In this document: piece by piece, positions 10,379 to 20,937 of the stretch
How the letters are laid out: the number at the start of each line of letters is the position of its first letter
Position numbering within the stretch: the stretch's first letter is position 1
Assembly: GCF_007671655.1 (NCBI RefSeq)
Contig: NZ_VCGX01000002.1
Span: forward strand, 186,001 to 250,000
DNA length: 64,000 nt
Reading direction: 5' to 3'
Origin: Marinobacter piscis
GTDB lineage: Bacteria; Pseudomonadota; Gammaproteobacteria; Pseudomonadales; Oleiphilaceae
Notes under the pieces: model-generated
Database searches by the model: none
What the model saw: the letters and a program-made list of their open reading frames with translations, nothing else
What the model was told of the DNA's origin: nothing
Translations under genes and position numbers: made by a program

Positions 10379-11527
10379 ATGAAAAAACCTGTATACCTCG
10401 ATTACGCAGCAACAACGCCTGTTGATCCCGCCGTTGCTGATGAAATGTTCCGCTACCTTACCCCGGATGGTTTCTTTGGTAACCCAGCGTCCCGCTCCCA
10501 TGGCTTTGGCTGGCAGGCCGAAGCAGCAGTAGAGTCCGCCAGAAATCAGGTGGCAAGCCTGATTCACGCCGATCCCCGGGAAATTGTCTGGACCTCAGGC
10601 GCAACCGAGTCTGACAATCTCGCGATTAAAGGCGCGGTTGCCGGCCACGACAATCCACACATCATAACCTCAACGGTTGAGCATAAGGCTGTGGTTGATA
10701 CCTGCGCATGGCTTGAAGAGCAAGGTGTGGAGGTTACCTGGCTGGAGCCGGGTCGTGATGGCATTGTTCAGCCGCAACAGGTGTTCGCAGCGCTGAAACC
10801 GGAAACAACTCTGGTCAGCCTGATGCTGGTCAATAACGAGTTGGGCTGTATCACGGATATAACAACGATCGGCGCTGAGTTGCGAAGCCGGGGTGTTCTG
10901 TTCCATGTTGATGCGGCTCAGGCTGCGGGCAAAATGGCGGTTGATGTCACCACCATGCCTGTGGACTTTATGTCCTTGTCCGGTCACAAGGTATACGGCC
11001 CCAAAGGCGTAGGTGCACTGTATGTGCGGCGTTCTCCGGATGTTCGTGTTCAGGCTCAGATTCATGGTGGCGGGCACGAGCGGGGAATGCGCTCAGGCAC
11101 TTTGCCCACGCACCAGATTGTTGGCATGGGTAAGGCTTTTGCGCTCGCTCAGTCTTGTCTTGAGGATGAAGCTGACGAACTCGAGCGCCTGCGCACGTTG
11201 TTTCTTGAAGGGCTTCACGATCTGCCGGGGGTTACTCTGAACGGCTCCGAAGCGTCCCGCGTGCCTGGTATTGTTAACCTGTCATTTGAAGGGGTTGATG
11301 GTGAGTCCCTGATGCTTGGTCTCAGAAACCTCGCTGTCTCTTCTGGCTCTGCCTGTGCCTCGGCAACGGTTGAGCCATCCTACGTGCTCCGTGGTATCGG
11401 ATTGAGTGATGAACTGGCTCATCGGGCGCTGCGGTTTTCTTTCGGGCGCTACACAACGGCTGAAGAAATTGAATTCGCCAGCGGGCACATTGTTGATGTT
11501 GTTACCCGTCTTCGTGCAGTGCGGTAG
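10379..11527 (+). CDS. iscS: Cysteine desulfurase IscS, lacking the C-terminal tail
   Basis: IscS removes sulfur from cysteine using PLP and passes it as a persulfide to Fe-S scaffolds and tRNA thiolation enzymes. The PLP lysine is in [12 protein letters not shown], and the mobile-loop cysteine is in [18 protein letters not shown] (Cys326). The 382 residues align well with E. coli IscS (404) up to RLR near the end, but only three more residues follow. The roughly 20-residue tail that ends in the enteric protein, implicated in IscU docking, is missing. No iscU, iscA, hscBA or fdx follows; ndk is next. A role mainly in tRNA sulfur transfer is an inference. Confidence 0.95.
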   Translation: MKKPVYLDYAATTPVDPAVADEMFRYLTPDGFFGNPASRSHGFGWQAEAAVESARNQVASLIHADPREIVWTSGATESDNLAIKGAVAGHDNPHIITSTVEHKAVVDTCAWLEEQGVEVTWLEPGRDGIVQPQQVFAALKPETTLVSLMLVNNELGCITDITTIGAELRSRGVLFHVDAAQAAGKMAVDVTTMPVDFMSLSGHKVYGPKGVGALYVRRSPDVRVQAQIHGGGHERGMRSGTLPTHQIVGMGKAFALAQSCLEDEADELERLRTLFLEGLHDLPGVTLNGSEASRVPGIVNLSFEGVDGESLMLGLRNLAVSSGSACASATVEPSYVLRGIGLSDELAHRALRFSFGRYTTAEEIEFASGHIVDVVTRLRAVR

Positions 11528-11547
11528 GCAGTAGGCCTTCGACTGCG

Positions 11548-11553
11548 TATAAT
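11548..11553 (+). promoter_or_regulatory. Possible -10 element of an ndk promoter
   Basis: A consensus TATAAT lies 57 bases upstream of ndk, just after iscS, but no convincing -35 is found at 16-18 bases. It suggests that ndk can be expressed separately from iscRS. Confidence 0.35.
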
Positions 11554-11610
11554 CGCAGGCCTGAAATTTATCCGTGCTTTCAGTAAATCAAACCCAACAG
11601 GAGAAATACC

Positions 11611-12039
11611 ATGGCTAAAGAGCGCACGCTCTCTATCATCAAGCCCGATGCAGTTGCAAAAAACGTGATCGGTGAAATCTACAGCCGCTTTGAAAAGGCC
11701 GGCCTGAACATTGTTGCCGCACGTATGATGCACTTGACTCAGGAGCAGGCAGAAGGCTTTTACGCAGAACACAAAGAGCGTCCGTTCTTCAAAGACCTGG
11801 TTGGTTTCATGACCTCAGGCCCGGTTGTTGTTCAGGTTCTGGAAGGCGAAGGCGCCATCATGAAAAACCGTGACCTGATGGGCGCAACAAACCCCAAAGA
11901 GGCAGAAGCCGGAACCATCCGCGCTGACTTTGCTACATCCATTGATGCAAACGCCGCGCACGGCTCTGATTCAGCAGAGTCTGCACAGCGTGAGATCGCC
12001 TATTTTTTCAATGACAACGAAATCTGCCCACGAGGCTGA
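11611..12039 (+). CDS. ndk: Nucleoside diphosphate kinase
   Basis: Ndk balances nucleoside triphosphate pools by moving the gamma-phosphate through a phosphohistidine. The 142-residue protein has the normal bacterial length. [15 protein letters not shown] is at the N-terminus, and the catalytic histidine is in [24 protein letters not shown] lies upstream of the ATG. In Pseudomonas, ndk lies at the far end of the complete isc operon; here it directly follows iscS. Confidence 0.97.
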   Translation: MAKERTLSIIKPDAVAKNVIGEIYSRFEKAGLNIVAARMMHLTQEQAEGFYAEHKERPFFKDLVGFMTSGPVVVQVLEGEGAIMKNRDLMGATNPKEAEAGTIRADFATSIDANAAHGSDSAESAQREIAYFFNDNEICPRG

Positions 12040-12049
12040 TTCAGTTGGT

Positions 12050-12074
12050 CGGGGGCTGTCACTGGCAGCTCCCG
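12050..12074 (+). other. Stem-loop after ndk
   Basis: CGGGGGCTG (12050-12058) pairs with CAGCTCCCG (12066-12074), nine pairs including one G-U, around a seven-base loop. No T-tract follows, so it may be an RNA-stabilising or weak stop structure rather than a full terminator. Confidence 0.45.
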
Positions 12075-12103
12075 CATTGGTTATCTGATCGAGGTTATTA
12101 CAC

Positions 12104-13216
12104 ATGACAACCACTGCCGAAAAAACCAACCTGCTGGGGATGCCGAAAGCCAAACTTGAGGCTTTCTTTGAAACCCTGGGGGAAAAGCGTTTTCGCGCTA
12201 CGCAGATGTTGCAGTGGATGCATCAGCGTGGGGTAGATGACTTCGATCAAATGACCAATGTCAGCAAATCGCTGCGGGAAAAGCTCAAGCAGGTCGCCGT
12301 TATCCGCGGCCCGGAAGTGATCTACGATGAAACCTCCAAAGACGGCACCCGTAAATGGGTGATGCGGATGGATAACGGCAACAGTGTTGAGACGGTTCTG
12401 ATCCCGGATGGGGAACGGGGCACACTGTGCGTGTCATCACAGATCGGGTGTACGCTGGACTGTACCTTCTGCTCAACCGGCAAGCGAGGCTTTAACCGCA
12501 ACCTGACGGCGGCTGAAATTATTGGCCAGGTCTGGGTGGCGCGCAAAGCGTTTATGCCCTTTGAGCCGGGACCGGATCGCCCGATTACCAACGTTGTCAT
12601 GATGGGGATGGGCGAGCCCCTGATGAACTTTGATAACGTGGTCGATGCCATGAGCCTGATGATGGATGATCTGGCCTATGGTATATCCAAACGCCGGGTT
12701 ACTCTGAGTACCTCCGGCGTTGTTCCGGCCATTGACCGGCTATCAGAAGTTACTGATGTTTCACTGGCCATTTCGCTGCATGCGCCCAATGATGAGCTGC
12801 GTAATCAGTTGGTGCCACTGAATAAAAAGTATCCGATTGCGGAACTGTTGGCAGCGACCAAACGCTACTTCAGTCGTTTGCCTGAAAAGCGCAAAGCGAC
12901 CATCGAATACACAGTGATTGAAAACATGAATGACAAGCCGGAGCATGCCCGGGAGCTGGCCCGGCTGCTGCGGGATGTGCCGTGCAAGATTAACCTGATT
13001 CCTTTTAATCCGTTTCCTGAAAGCGATTTCCGCAGGCCGAGCATGAATGCGACCCGTCGCTTTCAGACGATTTTGAGCGAAGCCGGGTATGTGGTAACGA
13101 TCAGGACGCCCCGCGGTGATGATATCGACGCAGCGTGTGGTCAGTTGGTTGGCCAGGTAGAGGATCGGACCCGCCGCAGCCAGCGATACATTAATGTTCA
13201 GCAGGTCAACGCCTGA
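12104..13216 (+). CDS. rlmN: Dual-specificity rRNA/tRNA methyltransferase RlmN (radical SAM)
   Basis: RlmN adds a methyl group to C2 of adenine 2503 in 23S rRNA and adenine 37 of some tRNAs by radical SAM chemistry. The [4Fe-4S] cysteines are C116, C120 and C123 in [12 protein letters not shown]. The second catalytic cysteine is in DIDAACGQL near the end. The 370 residues match the family. The N-terminal helical RNA-binding part carries [14 protein letters not shown]. The gene opens a long plus-strand cluster through der. Confidence 0.97.
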   Translation: MTTTAEKTNLLGMPKAKLEAFFETLGEKRFRATQMLQWMHQRGVDDFDQMTNVSKSLREKLKQVAVIRGPEVIYDETSKDGTRKWVMRMDNGNSVETVLIPDGERGTLCVSSQIGCTLDCTFCSTGKRGFNRNLTAAEIIGQVWVARKAFMPFEPGPDRPITNVVMMGMGEPLMNFDNVVDAMSLMMDDLAYGISKRRVTLSTSGVVPAIDRLSEVTDVSLAISLHAPNDELRNQLVPLNKKYPIAELLAATKRYFSRLPEKRKATIEYTVIENMNDKPEHARELARLLRDVPCKINLIPFNPFPESDFRRPSMNATRRFQTILSEAGYVVTIRTPRGDDIDAACGQLVGQVEDRTRRSQRYINVQQVNA

Positions 13217-13256
13217 TCAGGCGCCTGCATGGTTTAATCAGCGAGGGGTGCAGTTT

Positions 13257-14060
13257 GTGGCTGTGAAACGGGTGAGTGGGTATATTGCTGCTACTGCGGC
13301 CTTGTTGGTCACACTGCTGGTTACCGGATGTGTTACAACTACCGACAGTCGTTTCTCCCGTGAGGCTGACCGTCAGAAAGCCATAGAAAACTATGTTCAG
13401 CTGGCGACTGCGTATATTGGCCAGGGAAACATGGAGCGGGCGCGGAAGCATTTGGATCGTGCCCTGGAACTCGATTCTGATAACCCCGGCGCACTTGCGG
13501 CGCTGGGGCTGGTGTATAATACCAACGGTGAAGCAGAGCTTGCGGAAAAGAATTTCCGCAAGGCTATTTCTGAAGACTCCGGCTACACCCGTGCAAGGGT
13601 GTATTACGGCGCTTTTCTTTATTCCCGGGGCAGGCTGGATGATGCCCTCGATCAGTTCCGCGCAGCGTCCCGGGATACAGAGTATAAAGACCGCGGATCT
13701 GTTTTTTACAATCTGGGTATGACACAGGAACGCCTTGGTTTACAGGACGAAGCCATCGCATCTTACCGCCGGGCCTCCGAACTGACCCGTGGTGATGCGC
13801 GCTCCCTGCTTTCTCTTTCCCGGGTGATGGTGGAGTCCGGCGATGTTGCCGGAGCTGCCCGTTATTACGATCGCCTTTTAGGGGTTATGCAGCGCAATCC
13901 ACGCTTGCAACACTCTCCCGAGAGCCTTTTTACAGGTATTCGTATTGCGCGGCATACCGGCAACAGGGACCAGGAGGCAAGCCTGGCACTGCAGTTGAGG
14001 AACAACTACCCAGAGTCAGCAGAGTACCAACAATATAAGGCGCTCAAATCCAATGACTAG
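13257..14060 (+). CDS. pilW: Type IV pilus assembly lipoprotein PilW/PilF (TPR)
   Basis: This outer-membrane pilotin helps the secretin PilQ assemble. I start it at GTG 13257, eight bases after GAGGGG; an earlier ATG at 13194 lies inside rlmN. The signal peptide ends in the lipobox LVTGC (about residues 20-24). Four to five TPR units follow, such as GQGNMERARKHLDRALELD and LGMTQERLGLQDEAIASY. The protein has 267 residues, normal for PilF. The rlmN-pilW-rodZ order is the same as in Pseudomonas. The stop overlaps rodZ by eight bases. Confidence 0.9.
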   Translation: MAVKRVSGYIAATAALLVTLLVTGCVTTTDSRFSREADRQKAIENYVQLATAYIGQGNMERARKHLDRALELDSDNPGALAALGLVYNTNGEAELAEKNFRKAISEDSGYTRARVYYGAFLYSRGRLDDALDQFRAASRDTEYKDRGSVFYNLGMTQERLGLQDEAIASYRRASELTRGDARSLLSLSRVMVESGDVAGAARYYDRLLGVMQRNPRLQHSPESLFTGIRIARHTGNRDQEASLALQLRNNYPESAEYQQYKALKSND

Positions 14061-15063
14061 TGATGATTCCCAGCCAAGCGCAGCCAAACAGACGGTTGGC
14101 GAAAAGCTGAAAGAGGCCAGGCAAAAGCAAGGTCTGAGCGTTGCTCAGATTGCCGAGAAACAGCACCTGCGAAGCTGCATTATCTCGGACCTGGAAAAAG
14201 GTGATTACAGCCAGGTTGATAATGAGCTTTTCATAAAAGGTTATGTCCGTACCTATGCAACCCAGGTAGGGCTGGATGCAGATGCCATTGTTTCCGAGCT
14301 GGATCAGGAGCTGGAACCGCTGCGGATTGAGAAAGAGAGGGAGATTGAAGCCAATCCTCTGGTCGATATTGAGCGCAAAAAGCGCAAGAAGCGTAGAATT
14401 GCTAAAATCGTTGTTGCAATTATCGTGGCGTTGGTTGTGGCCGCAACTGTCGTAACCGTGGCCATACCCAAACTTACTTCCGGCAGTCCCGATGCTGAAT
14501 CGCCAGCAGCTGCATCAGAAACTGTATCGCAGGCTGAGGATAGGAATACATCTGAGCTGGAGTCTTCATCGGATGTTGAGGGCACTGCCGCTCAGGAAAC
14601 AAGTGTTTACCAGGGTGAGCCTGATACACACAGTGCAGAAACCCCGGACGTTACACCGGAGGCGCCGGAGACGGATGTGGGTGGAGCCGATGAGCAAGCC
14701 CTTTTGGACGAGCCTGAAGCTGCCGTTGAAACGGTACAGGATCCGGCACCGGATATTGCTCAAACAGCAGAGCCGATACTGGCAGAAGCCCCAATGACGG
14801 ATAACCAAAGCCCGGCATCGGGTGTTCTCGAAATAACATTCAACGATAGCTGCTGGGTGCAGGTTCTGGACAAAAGTGGAAACCGTCTTGAGAGCTCCCT
14901 GCAAACAGGCGGTGATACACTCCGGGTATCGGGTGCCGCGCCTTTACAAGTGGTGATTGGTGCGGTTGATGCTGTCGACACCATTCAGTTTCAGGGAGAG
15001 CCAGTGGAAATAGAGGATTACCCGGTCAGGAACAATCGCTCTGAGTTCACACTGACAATCTGA
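14053..15063 (+). CDS. rodZ: Cytoskeleton protein RodZ
   Basis: RodZ links MreB to the cell-wall elongation machinery. The 336-residue protein has an N-terminal Cro-type HTH (about 10-75, KLKEARQKQGLSVAQIAE), a very basic stretch ERKKRKKRRIAK (about 110-121), one membrane helix (about 120-143), a long acidic Ala/Glu/Pro-rich periplasmic linker (about 145-255), and a C-terminal beta domain (DUF4115) starting at LEITFNDSCWVQVLDKSG. This is the full RodZ layout. It lies between pilW and ispG as in related genera. Confidence 0.94.
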   Translation: MTSDDSQPSAAKQTVGEKLKEARQKQGLSVAQIAEKQHLRSCIISDLEKGDYSQVDNELFIKGYVRTYATQVGLDADAIVSELDQELEPLRIEKEREIEANPLVDIERKKRKKRRIAKIVVAIIVALVVAATVVTVAIPKLTSGSPDAESPAAASETVSQAEDRNTSELESSSDVEGTAAQETSVYQGEPDTHSAETPDVTPEAPETDVGGADEQALLDEPEAAVETVQDPAPDIAQTAEPILAEAPMTDNQSPASGVLEITFNDSCWVQVLDKSGNRLESSLQTGGDTLRVSGAAPLQVVIGAVDAVDTIQFQGEPVEIEDYPVRNNRSEFTLTI

Positions 15064-15097
15064 TAATTTTTGAATTTACCTGCTTGGTCGTACGCAA

Positions 15098-16216
15098 ATG
15101 AAACAGGAATCTCCGATCACAAGACGCAAATCCCGCCAGATCATGGTAGGGGATGTACCGGTTGGTGACGGTGCACCGATCGCCGTACAAAGCATGACGA
15201 ACACAAACACCAGTGACGTCGCCGCTACAGTGACGCAGATTACCGCGTTGCAGGATGCGGGTGCGGATATTGTCAGGGTCTCTGTACCCTCAATGGAAGC
15301 GGCGGAAGCCTTCGGGAAAATCCGTGAACAGGTATCGTTGCCGCTGGTTGCCGATATCCATTTTGACCATAAAATTGCGCTGCGGGTTGCTGAACTGGGT
15401 GTGGACTGCATGCGGATCAACCCCGGTAATATCGGTCGTGAAGACCGGGTCAGTGCAGTCATCAACGCGTGCCGTGACCGTGGCATTCCAATGCGTATCG
15501 GGGTTAATGCCGGATCTCTGGAGAAAAGTCTTCAGCGCAAGTATGGGGAGCCCACTGCAGAAGCACTGGTTGAATCCGCGATGCGCCATATCGACATTCT
15601 TGATCGTCATGATTTCCAGGATTTCAAAGTCAGCCTGAAAGCGTCGGAAATTTTCATGACAGTCGACGCATACCGCAGCATTGCGAGTCAGATTGAGCAG
15701 CCACTGCATCTTGGTATCACCGAGGCAGGCGGACTGCGTTCGGGTACCGTGAAATCGTCCATTGGTCTTGGCATGTTGCTAATGGATGGTATTGGCGACA
15801 CGCTCAGGGTCTCGCTTGCCGCGGATCCGGTTGAAGAAATCAAGGTCGGTTTCGATATCCTCAAAAGCCTTCGGTTGCGCAGCCGGGGTATTAACTTTGT
15901 TGCCTGCCCCAGTTGCTCACGTCAGAACTTTGATGTCATTCAGACCATGAACGATCTGGAAGTACGTCTGGAAGATGTGAACGAGTCTCTGGATGTGGCC
16001 ATTATCGGATGCATTGTAAACGGACCTGGTGAAGCCAAAGTAGCGGATATGGGCCTGACTGGCGGAAGTCCTAAAAACCTGTTCTACAGAGCAGGGAAGC
16101 CGAATCAGAAGCTTGATAATGCCACGCTTACCGATGATCTGGAGCGGCTGATTCGTGAAGAGGTTGCTCGTCGTAAAGAGCAGGAAGATGCGATTATAGC
16201 GCGTTCTGATAAGTGA
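15098..16216 (+). CDS. ispG: 4-hydroxy-3-methylbut-2-enyl diphosphate synthase (flavodoxin) IspG
   Basis: IspG performs the penultimate step of the MEP isoprenoid pathway, reducing MEcPP to HMBPP with a [4Fe-4S] cluster. The 372 residues match the short bacterial type. The N-terminal TIM barrel carries [20 protein letters not shown] and [12 protein letters not shown]. Cluster ligands lie in [14 protein letters not shown] and [17 protein letters not shown], with the conserved glutamate in the latter. The protein requires Fe-S assembly, relevant to the reduced isc locus nearby. Confidence 0.97.
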   Translation: MKQESPITRRKSRQIMVGDVPVGDGAPIAVQSMTNTNTSDVAATVTQITALQDAGADIVRVSVPSMEAAEAFGKIREQVSLPLVADIHFDHKIALRVAELGVDCMRINPGNIGREDRVSAVINACRDRGIPMRIGVNAGSLEKSLQRKYGEPTAEALVESAMRHIDILDRHDFQDFKVSLKASEIFMTVDAYRSIASQIEQPLHLGITEAGGLRSGTVKSSIGLGMLLMDGIGDTLRVSLAADPVEEIKVGFDILKSLRLRSRGINFVACPSCSRQNFDVIQTMNDLEVRLEDVNESLDVAIIGCIVNGPGEAKVADMGLTGGSPKNLFYRAGKPNQKLDNATLTDDLERLIREEVARRKEQEDAIIARSDK

Positions 16217-16266
16217 TCGGCCATACCGGTCAGGTACTAATATCCAGAAAGAACTAAGGGTTTACA

Positions 16267-17547
16267 TTGGCTAAGATTCAGGCGATACGCGGAATGAACG
16301 ATATTCTGCCCGAGGAGACTCCTGTCTGGCAGTTTGTCGAGTCCACAGCGCGCAAAGTGCTGCATCAGTATGGTTACCAGGAAATCCGGATGCCTGTCGT
16401 GGAGCAAACGGACCTGTTCAGGCGCTCTATCGGCGAAGTAACCGATATTGTAGAAAAAGAGATGTACACCTTTGAAGATCGTAATGGTGACAGCCTCACT
16501 TTGCGCCCCGAAGGAACCGCCGGTTGTGTACGGGCTGCGGAGGAGCACGGACTACTGTTCAACCAGACACGCAGGCTTTGGTACACCGGGCCTATGTTCC
16601 GGCATGAACGGCCACAGAAAGGACGTTATCGACAGTTCCATCAGATTGGTGTTGAGTGCTTTGGAATGCCAGGGCCCGACATTGATGCAGAACTGCTGAT
16701 TCTGACAGCACGGTTCTGGGAGGCTCTGGGGCTTGGTAACCATGCGCGTCTGGAAATCAATTCGATTGGTTCTTCGGCAGCGCGCAAAGAGTTCCGGAGT
16801 GCGCTGGTAGACTATCTGTCCCAGTATAAAACCCAGCTCGATGAAGACAGTCAGCGCCGGCTTGATACCAACCCACTGCGTATTCTGGATACCAAAGATC
16901 CGGAAACACGCAGGCTGCTTGCAGACGCACCGCGCCTGGAAGACAATCTTGACGATGACTCCCGGGCGCATTTCGAACAGCTCAAGGTACTTCTGGATGC
17001 CGCTGGCATTGCGTACACGGTTAACCCTTCTCTGGTGCGTGGCCTCGATTACTACGGAAAAACAGTGTTTGAGTGGGTAACTGACAGTCTGGGTGCCCAG
17101 GGGACGATCTGTGCAGGCGGTCGCTATGATGGCCTGGTGGAACAGCTCGGCGGCAGACCCACAACAGCGGTGGGTTTTGCGATGGGGCTGGAGCGCCTTA
17201 TCCTGTTGCTTGAAACACTTGGGCTGGTCCCGGACGAGGCGAATAGCAACGCGGATGTCTATGTGACAGCCATGGGAGCTACAACAATCGCACCGGCACT
17301 GGCGTTGGCAGAGACACTGCGTAACGAACTGCCCGGGCGGGTTATTATCAGTCATTGTGGCGGTGGCAGCTTTAAGAGCCAGATGAAAAAAGCCGACAAG
17401 AGTGGCGCCCGCTACGCAGTGATCCTGGGCGAAAACGAACTTGCGAATGCAACGGTTGGTCTCAAGCCCCTGCGCTCAGGTGAGGAGCAGACCACCGTAA
17501 CCCAGAGTGAACTGGCAACCGTGCTGGCCGATACCCTGGCAAACTGA
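16267..17547 (+). CDS. hisS: Histidyl-tRNA synthetase
   Basis: HisRS charges tRNA-His. The product begins [16 protein letters not shown] after a TTG start (16267) preceded by AAGGG; no ATG fits the conserved N-terminus. The 426 residues contain class II motif 2 ([20 protein letters not shown]), the histidine-binding [15 protein letters not shown], and motif 3 near [15 protein letters not shown]. The C-terminal anticodon-binding domain covers about 335-426. The gene sits between ispG and yfgM as in E. coli and Pseudomonas. Confidence 0.96.
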   Translation: MAKIQAIRGMNDILPEETPVWQFVESTARKVLHQYGYQEIRMPVVEQTDLFRRSIGEVTDIVEKEMYTFEDRNGDSLTLRPEGTAGCVRAAEEHGLLFNQTRRLWYTGPMFRHERPQKGRYRQFHQIGVECFGMPGPDIDAELLILTARFWEALGLGNHARLEINSIGSSAARKEFRSALVDYLSQYKTQLDEDSQRRLDTNPLRILDTKDPETRRLLADAPRLEDNLDDDSRAHFEQLKVLLDAAGIAYTVNPSLVRGLDYYGKTVFEWVTDSLGAQGTICAGGRYDGLVEQLGGRPTTAVGFAMGLERLILLLETLGLVPDEANSNADVYVTAMGATTIAPALALAETLRNELPGRVIISHCGGGSFKSQMKKADKSGARYAVILGENELANATVGLKPLRSGEEQTTVTQSELATVLADTLAN

Positions 17548-17587
17548 GTCGCACACGTTAACAGTAACAATTATTACAGGAGTCAAC

Positions 17588-18253
17588 ATGGCGGAAATGC
17601 GCACCGAAGAAGAACAGGTCGAGGCGATCAAGAACTGGTGGAAACAGAATGGCAGTTCACTGCTCATTGGTATCGGTGCGGCGCTTGCGATTGTGTTTGG
17701 CTGGCAGGCCTGGCAGAGCCATCAGGAACAGCAACGGGCGGAGGCTGCAAATCAGTTTGCGACCCTGCTGAACGCCTTCGCTAATCAGGAAGACGACACT
17801 GCTGGAGAAACCGTCGCCTTTGTTGCTAATGAATTGCGTGAAGACTACTCCGACAGCGCTTACGCGGTTTATGGCAATCTGATTCTTGCGCGCCAGCAGC
17901 TGGTTGAAAACAACGATGCTGAAGCTGCCATTGGGTCGCTGCAGTGGGCGCTTGATAAAGTTGAAGATCATCAGGCGCTGGCCCTGGTTGTACGCAATCG
18001 CCTTGCACGGGCACAGTTCTCTGCAGAACGCTATGAAGCAGCGCTGGAAACCATTTCCGGTGCCGGTAGTGCAGAGCAAACCGGGGCTTTTGCCGCGATA
18101 TTTTCCGAATTGCGGGGTGATATTCTGCGCGCTCAGGGCGACAGGAAAGGTGCCCGGGAAGCCTATCTGGCTGCTCGTGAACAAAGTCAGCAGGGTGGTA
18201 GTGGCATCCTGCAACTGAAACTGTCTGATCTGGGTATTGGAGAGGAGGCCTGA
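17588..18253 (+). CDS. yfgM: YfgM-like ancillary SecYEG translocon subunit (TPR)
   Basis: YfgM is an inner-membrane protein that contacts SecYEG and periplasmic chaperones. I start it at ATG 17588 (GGAG ten bases upstream), giving 221 residues beginning MAEMRTEEEQVEAIKNWWKQN. A membrane helix covers about 21-39. The rest is a TPR-like periplasmic domain, with RLARAQFSAERYEAALETI and SELRGDILRAQGDRKGAREAY. hisS-yfgM-bamB-der is a widely conserved order. The stop shares one base with bamB. Confidence 0.92.
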   Translation: MAEMRTEEEQVEAIKNWWKQNGSSLLIGIGAALAIVFGWQAWQSHQEQQRAEAANQFATLLNAFANQEDDTAGETVAFVANELREDYSDSAYAVYGNLILARQQLVENNDAEAAIGSLQWALDKVEDHQALALVVRNRLARAQFSAERYEAALETISGAGSAEQTGAFAAIFSELRGDILRAQGDRKGAREAYLAAREQSQQGGSGILQLKLSDLGIGEEA

Positions 18254-19428
18254 TGCGGCTGGCACGCGGAAGCTTTTTCCGGCACGGAGTTTTTCTGGTT
18301 CTGGCCGCAGTACTGGCGCTTGCCGGCTGTAGTACAACCGACACATTCGAGCAGCCGGCTCCGGTCCCGGAGGTCAAGGATCGCTCCGTTGACTTTAAGA
18401 CGGTCTGGAAAATGTCCGTCGGCGACGGGCATGATGGCGACTTCCTGTATCTGGCACCGCTGAATGCCGGCGATACCGTCTACGCTGCCTCTGCGGATGG
18501 GGAGCTGGTTTCTGTCGATGCAGAGTCCGGCAAACTGCACTGGAAGCGGGATCTGAAAGAGCGGATTTTCGCCGGCGTCGGTGGCGACCGGCAGCAACTT
18601 TATCTCGTAACCCGGGAGGCGGATCTGGTTGCGCTTTCCCGCGAAGGCGGAGAAGAGCTCTGGCGCCGTTCGCTGCCGACAGAAGCATTGGCTGCGCCCC
18701 AGTCTAATGGCGGTATTGTTGTCGCACAGACAACCGACGGCCGGGTTCTTGCGTTTGACGCCGACAGCGGTGAAAAGCGCTGGCAGTACGATGGCGTTGT
18801 ACCCGCCCTGTCACTGCGCGCGGCAGCCGCGCCTCTGGTTGGCGGGGATGTGGTCATTGCTTCGTTCTCCAATGGTAAAATCATGGCACTGTCTGCGGAG
18901 GCAGGGCAGCCCCTGTGGCAGTATGAAGTGGGGCAGCCCCAGGGACGCACAGAGCTTGAGAGGCTGGTGGACGTTGCGGGCCAGCCTTTGGTACTGGATA
19001 CGGCAATAATGGTTTCGGGATACCAGGGCAAGCTGGCTCTGATCGACATCCGGACAGGCCAGGAAATATGGAGCCGCAAGGCGTCGAGCCTGCACGCCCC
19101 GATGATTGGCGGTGGCAACATTTATCTGTCCGCAGCAAACGGCGATATCATTGCGTACCGGGGCTCTGACCGCCGGGAACTCTGGCGTCAGGATAAGCTC
19201 TCCTGGCGCCAGCCAACTCAGCCGGCTGCGGTTGAAGACTATCTGGTTGTTGGAGACTATGAAGGTTACCTGCACGTACTCTCTGCAGACGACGGCAGCC
19301 TGGCAGGGCAGACCCGCTATGACGGTGATGGTTTGAGGGTTTCCCTGCAACGCCTGGCCAATGGTAATCTGATGGTCTTTGGCAACGGCGGCAAACTGTC
19401 TGCTCTCACACTGAGGGAGCGGGACTGA
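18253..19428 (+). CDS. bamB: Outer membrane assembly lipoprotein BamB
   Basis: BamB is a lipoprotein of the BAM complex that inserts beta-barrel proteins into the outer membrane. The 391 residues start with a signal peptide ending in the lipobox LALAGC (cysteine about 25). An eight-bladed PQQ-type propeller follows, with repeats such as VSVDAESGKLHWKRDL, LAFDADSGEKRWQY, MALSAEAGQPLWQYEVG and ALIDIRTGQEIWSR. AGAGGAGG immediately precedes the ATG. The start overlaps the yfgM stop, implying coupled translation. Confidence 0.96.
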   Translation: MRLARGSFFRHGVFLVLAAVLALAGCSTTDTFEQPAPVPEVKDRSVDFKTVWKMSVGDGHDGDFLYLAPLNAGDTVYAASADGELVSVDAESGKLHWKRDLKERIFAGVGGDRQQLYLVTREADLVALSREGGEELWRRSLPTEALAAPQSNGGIVVAQTTDGRVLAFDADSGEKRWQYDGVVPALSLRAAAAPLVGGDVVIASFSNGKIMALSAEAGQPLWQYEVGQPQGRTELERLVDVAGQPLVLDTAIMVSGYQGKLALIDIRTGQEIWSRKASSLHAPMIGGGNIYLSAANGDIIAYRGSDRRELWRQDKLSWRQPTQPAAVEDYLVVGDYEGYLHVLSADDGSLAGQTRYDGDGLRVSLQRLANGNLMVFGNGGKLSALTLRERD

Positions 19429-19488
19429 CCCGCTAACCCCAACGCTTTGCCATGGGCAAAGCCTGAACCGATTGTATAGCGAATTATT

Positions 19489-20910
19489 ATGAGCCCAGTA
19501 ATTGCCCTTGTCGGACGCCCCAACGTAGGTAAGTCCACACTCTTTAACCAGATGACTCGCTCCCGCGATGCCCTGGTCGCTGATTTTCCGGGCCTTACCC
19601 GGGATCGGAAATACGGTGAGGGCAATTATGAAGGGCAATCCTTCATTGTTATCGATACCGGCGGACTCACCGGTACTGAGGCCGGGCTTGATGCCGAAAT
19701 GGCCAGGCAGTCCATGCAGGCTGTAGAGGAAGCAGACATTGTTCTGTTTCTGGTGGACGGCCGTTCCGGCCTAACAGCGGGAGACTCGTTAATTGCAGAT
19801 CACCTGCGCCGCTCAGGAAAGTCGGCGCATCTGGTGGTTAACAAGACTGATGGCCAGGACCCGGATGTTGCCGCGGCTGATTTTTACAGCCTCGGTTTTG
19901 AGTCCATCTACATGGTAGCTGCATCCCATAACCGGGGTATCCGCTCAATGCTGGAAGCCCTGTTGCCGGCGGAAGAGGACCGCGTTGAGCCCGACCGGGC
20001 TGACCGCTATCCTGGCATCCGGATCAGTGTTGTAGGCCGTCCTAATGTTGGCAAGTCGACCCTGGTGAACCGAATGCTGGGGGAAGAGCGGGTTATTGTC
20101 TACGATATGCCCGGTACCACCCGCGACAGTGTTTACATTCCTTATGAGCGTCACGACGAGCAATATACATTGATTGATACCGCTGGCGTGCGGCGTCGTA
20201 AAAATGTAAACGAGGTTGTGGAAAAGTTTTCTATTATCAAAACCCTCAAGGCCATCGATGATGCCCACGTGGTGATCCTTGTGATTGATGCCCGGGAAGG
20301 TCTGGTGGATCAGGATCTGCACCTGATTGGTTTTGTGCTTGATGCCGGCCGGTCACTGGTTATTGCCGTCAACAAGTGGGACGGGATGGACCCTGAGGAT
20401 CGCTCAAAGGTTAAAGAGCAGATCAAGCGTCGGCTGGACTTCCTAGATTATGCCGACAAACATTATATTTCAGCACTGCACGGATCTGGCGTTGGCGTTA
20501 TGTACGATTCTGTACACGCCTGTTATGAGTCGGCCATGGCAAAATGGCCCACCAATCGATTAACAGCCATTCTTGAGGATGCAATCTCTCAGCATCAGCC
20601 GCCAATGATCCGGGGGCGCCGTATCAAGTTGCGCTACGCGCACCAGGGTGGTTCTAACCCCGCGGTTATCGTCGTCCACGGCAACCAGACAGACGCACTC
20701 CCGGGTTCATACAAGCGCTACCTGGAAAACACCTTTCGTAAAGTCCTGAATGTAACCGGTGCTCCCATTCGCTTCGAGTTCCGCTCCAGCGATAACCCGT
20801 TTGCCGGTAAGGTTGACCGGAGAACGCCCCGCCAGAGAGTCAAACAGGATAATGACATGAAAGCCGGGCGTCGGGTGAAAAAGCCCCGTCAGAAAAGCCT
20901 GAAACGCTGA
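19489..20910 (+). CDS. der: Ribosome biogenesis GTPase Der (EngA)
   Basis: Der is an essential GTPase for 50S subunit maturation with two tandem G domains. The first P-loop is GRPNVGKST (about residues 8-16), with DTGG and NKTD. The second is [13 protein letters not shown] (about 183-195), with DTAGVRRR and NKWDG. A C-terminal KH-like domain (about 360-440) precedes a basic tail ending [10 protein letters not shown]. The 473 residues match the family. An inverted repeat overlaps the stop, and the next gene is convergent. Confidence 0.97.
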   Translation: MSPVIALVGRPNVGKSTLFNQMTRSRDALVADFPGLTRDRKYGEGNYEGQSFIVIDTGGLTGTEAGLDAEMARQSMQAVEEADIVLFLVDGRSGLTAGDSLIADHLRRSGKSAHLVVNKTDGQDPDVAAADFYSLGFESIYMVAASHNRGIRSMLEALLPAEEDRVEPDRADRYPGIRISVVGRPNVGKSTLVNRMLGEERVIVYDMPGTTRDSVYIPYERHDEQYTLIDTAGVRRRKNVNEVVEKFSIIKTLKAIDDAHVVILVIDAREGLVDQDLHLIGFVLDAGRSLVIAVNKWDGMDPEDRSKVKEQIKRRLDFLDYADKHYISALHGSGVGVMYDSVHACYESAMAKWPTNRLTAILEDAISQHQPPMIRGRRIKLRYAHQGGSNPAVIVVHGNQTDALPGSYKRYLENTFRKVLNVTGAPIRFEFRSSDNPFAGKVDRRTPRQRVKQDNDMKAGRRVKKPRQKSLKR

Positions 20911-20920
20911 CAGGCTTTTC
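20892..20920. terminator. Terminator-like hairpin at the der stop
   Basis: GAAAAGCCTG (20892-20901) and CAGGCTTTTC (20911-20920) pair perfectly around the nine-base loop that contains the der stop codon. T- and A-tracts lie within the stem, so it may work for both der and the convergent pta. Confidence 0.6.
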
Positions 20921-20937
20921 CTCCGCCGGGGCAGCCG

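Noticed and set aside
18811..19638. 275-codon antisense frame across bamB and der
   Set aside because: Same pattern: opposite two certain genes and spanning their junction, with no domain.
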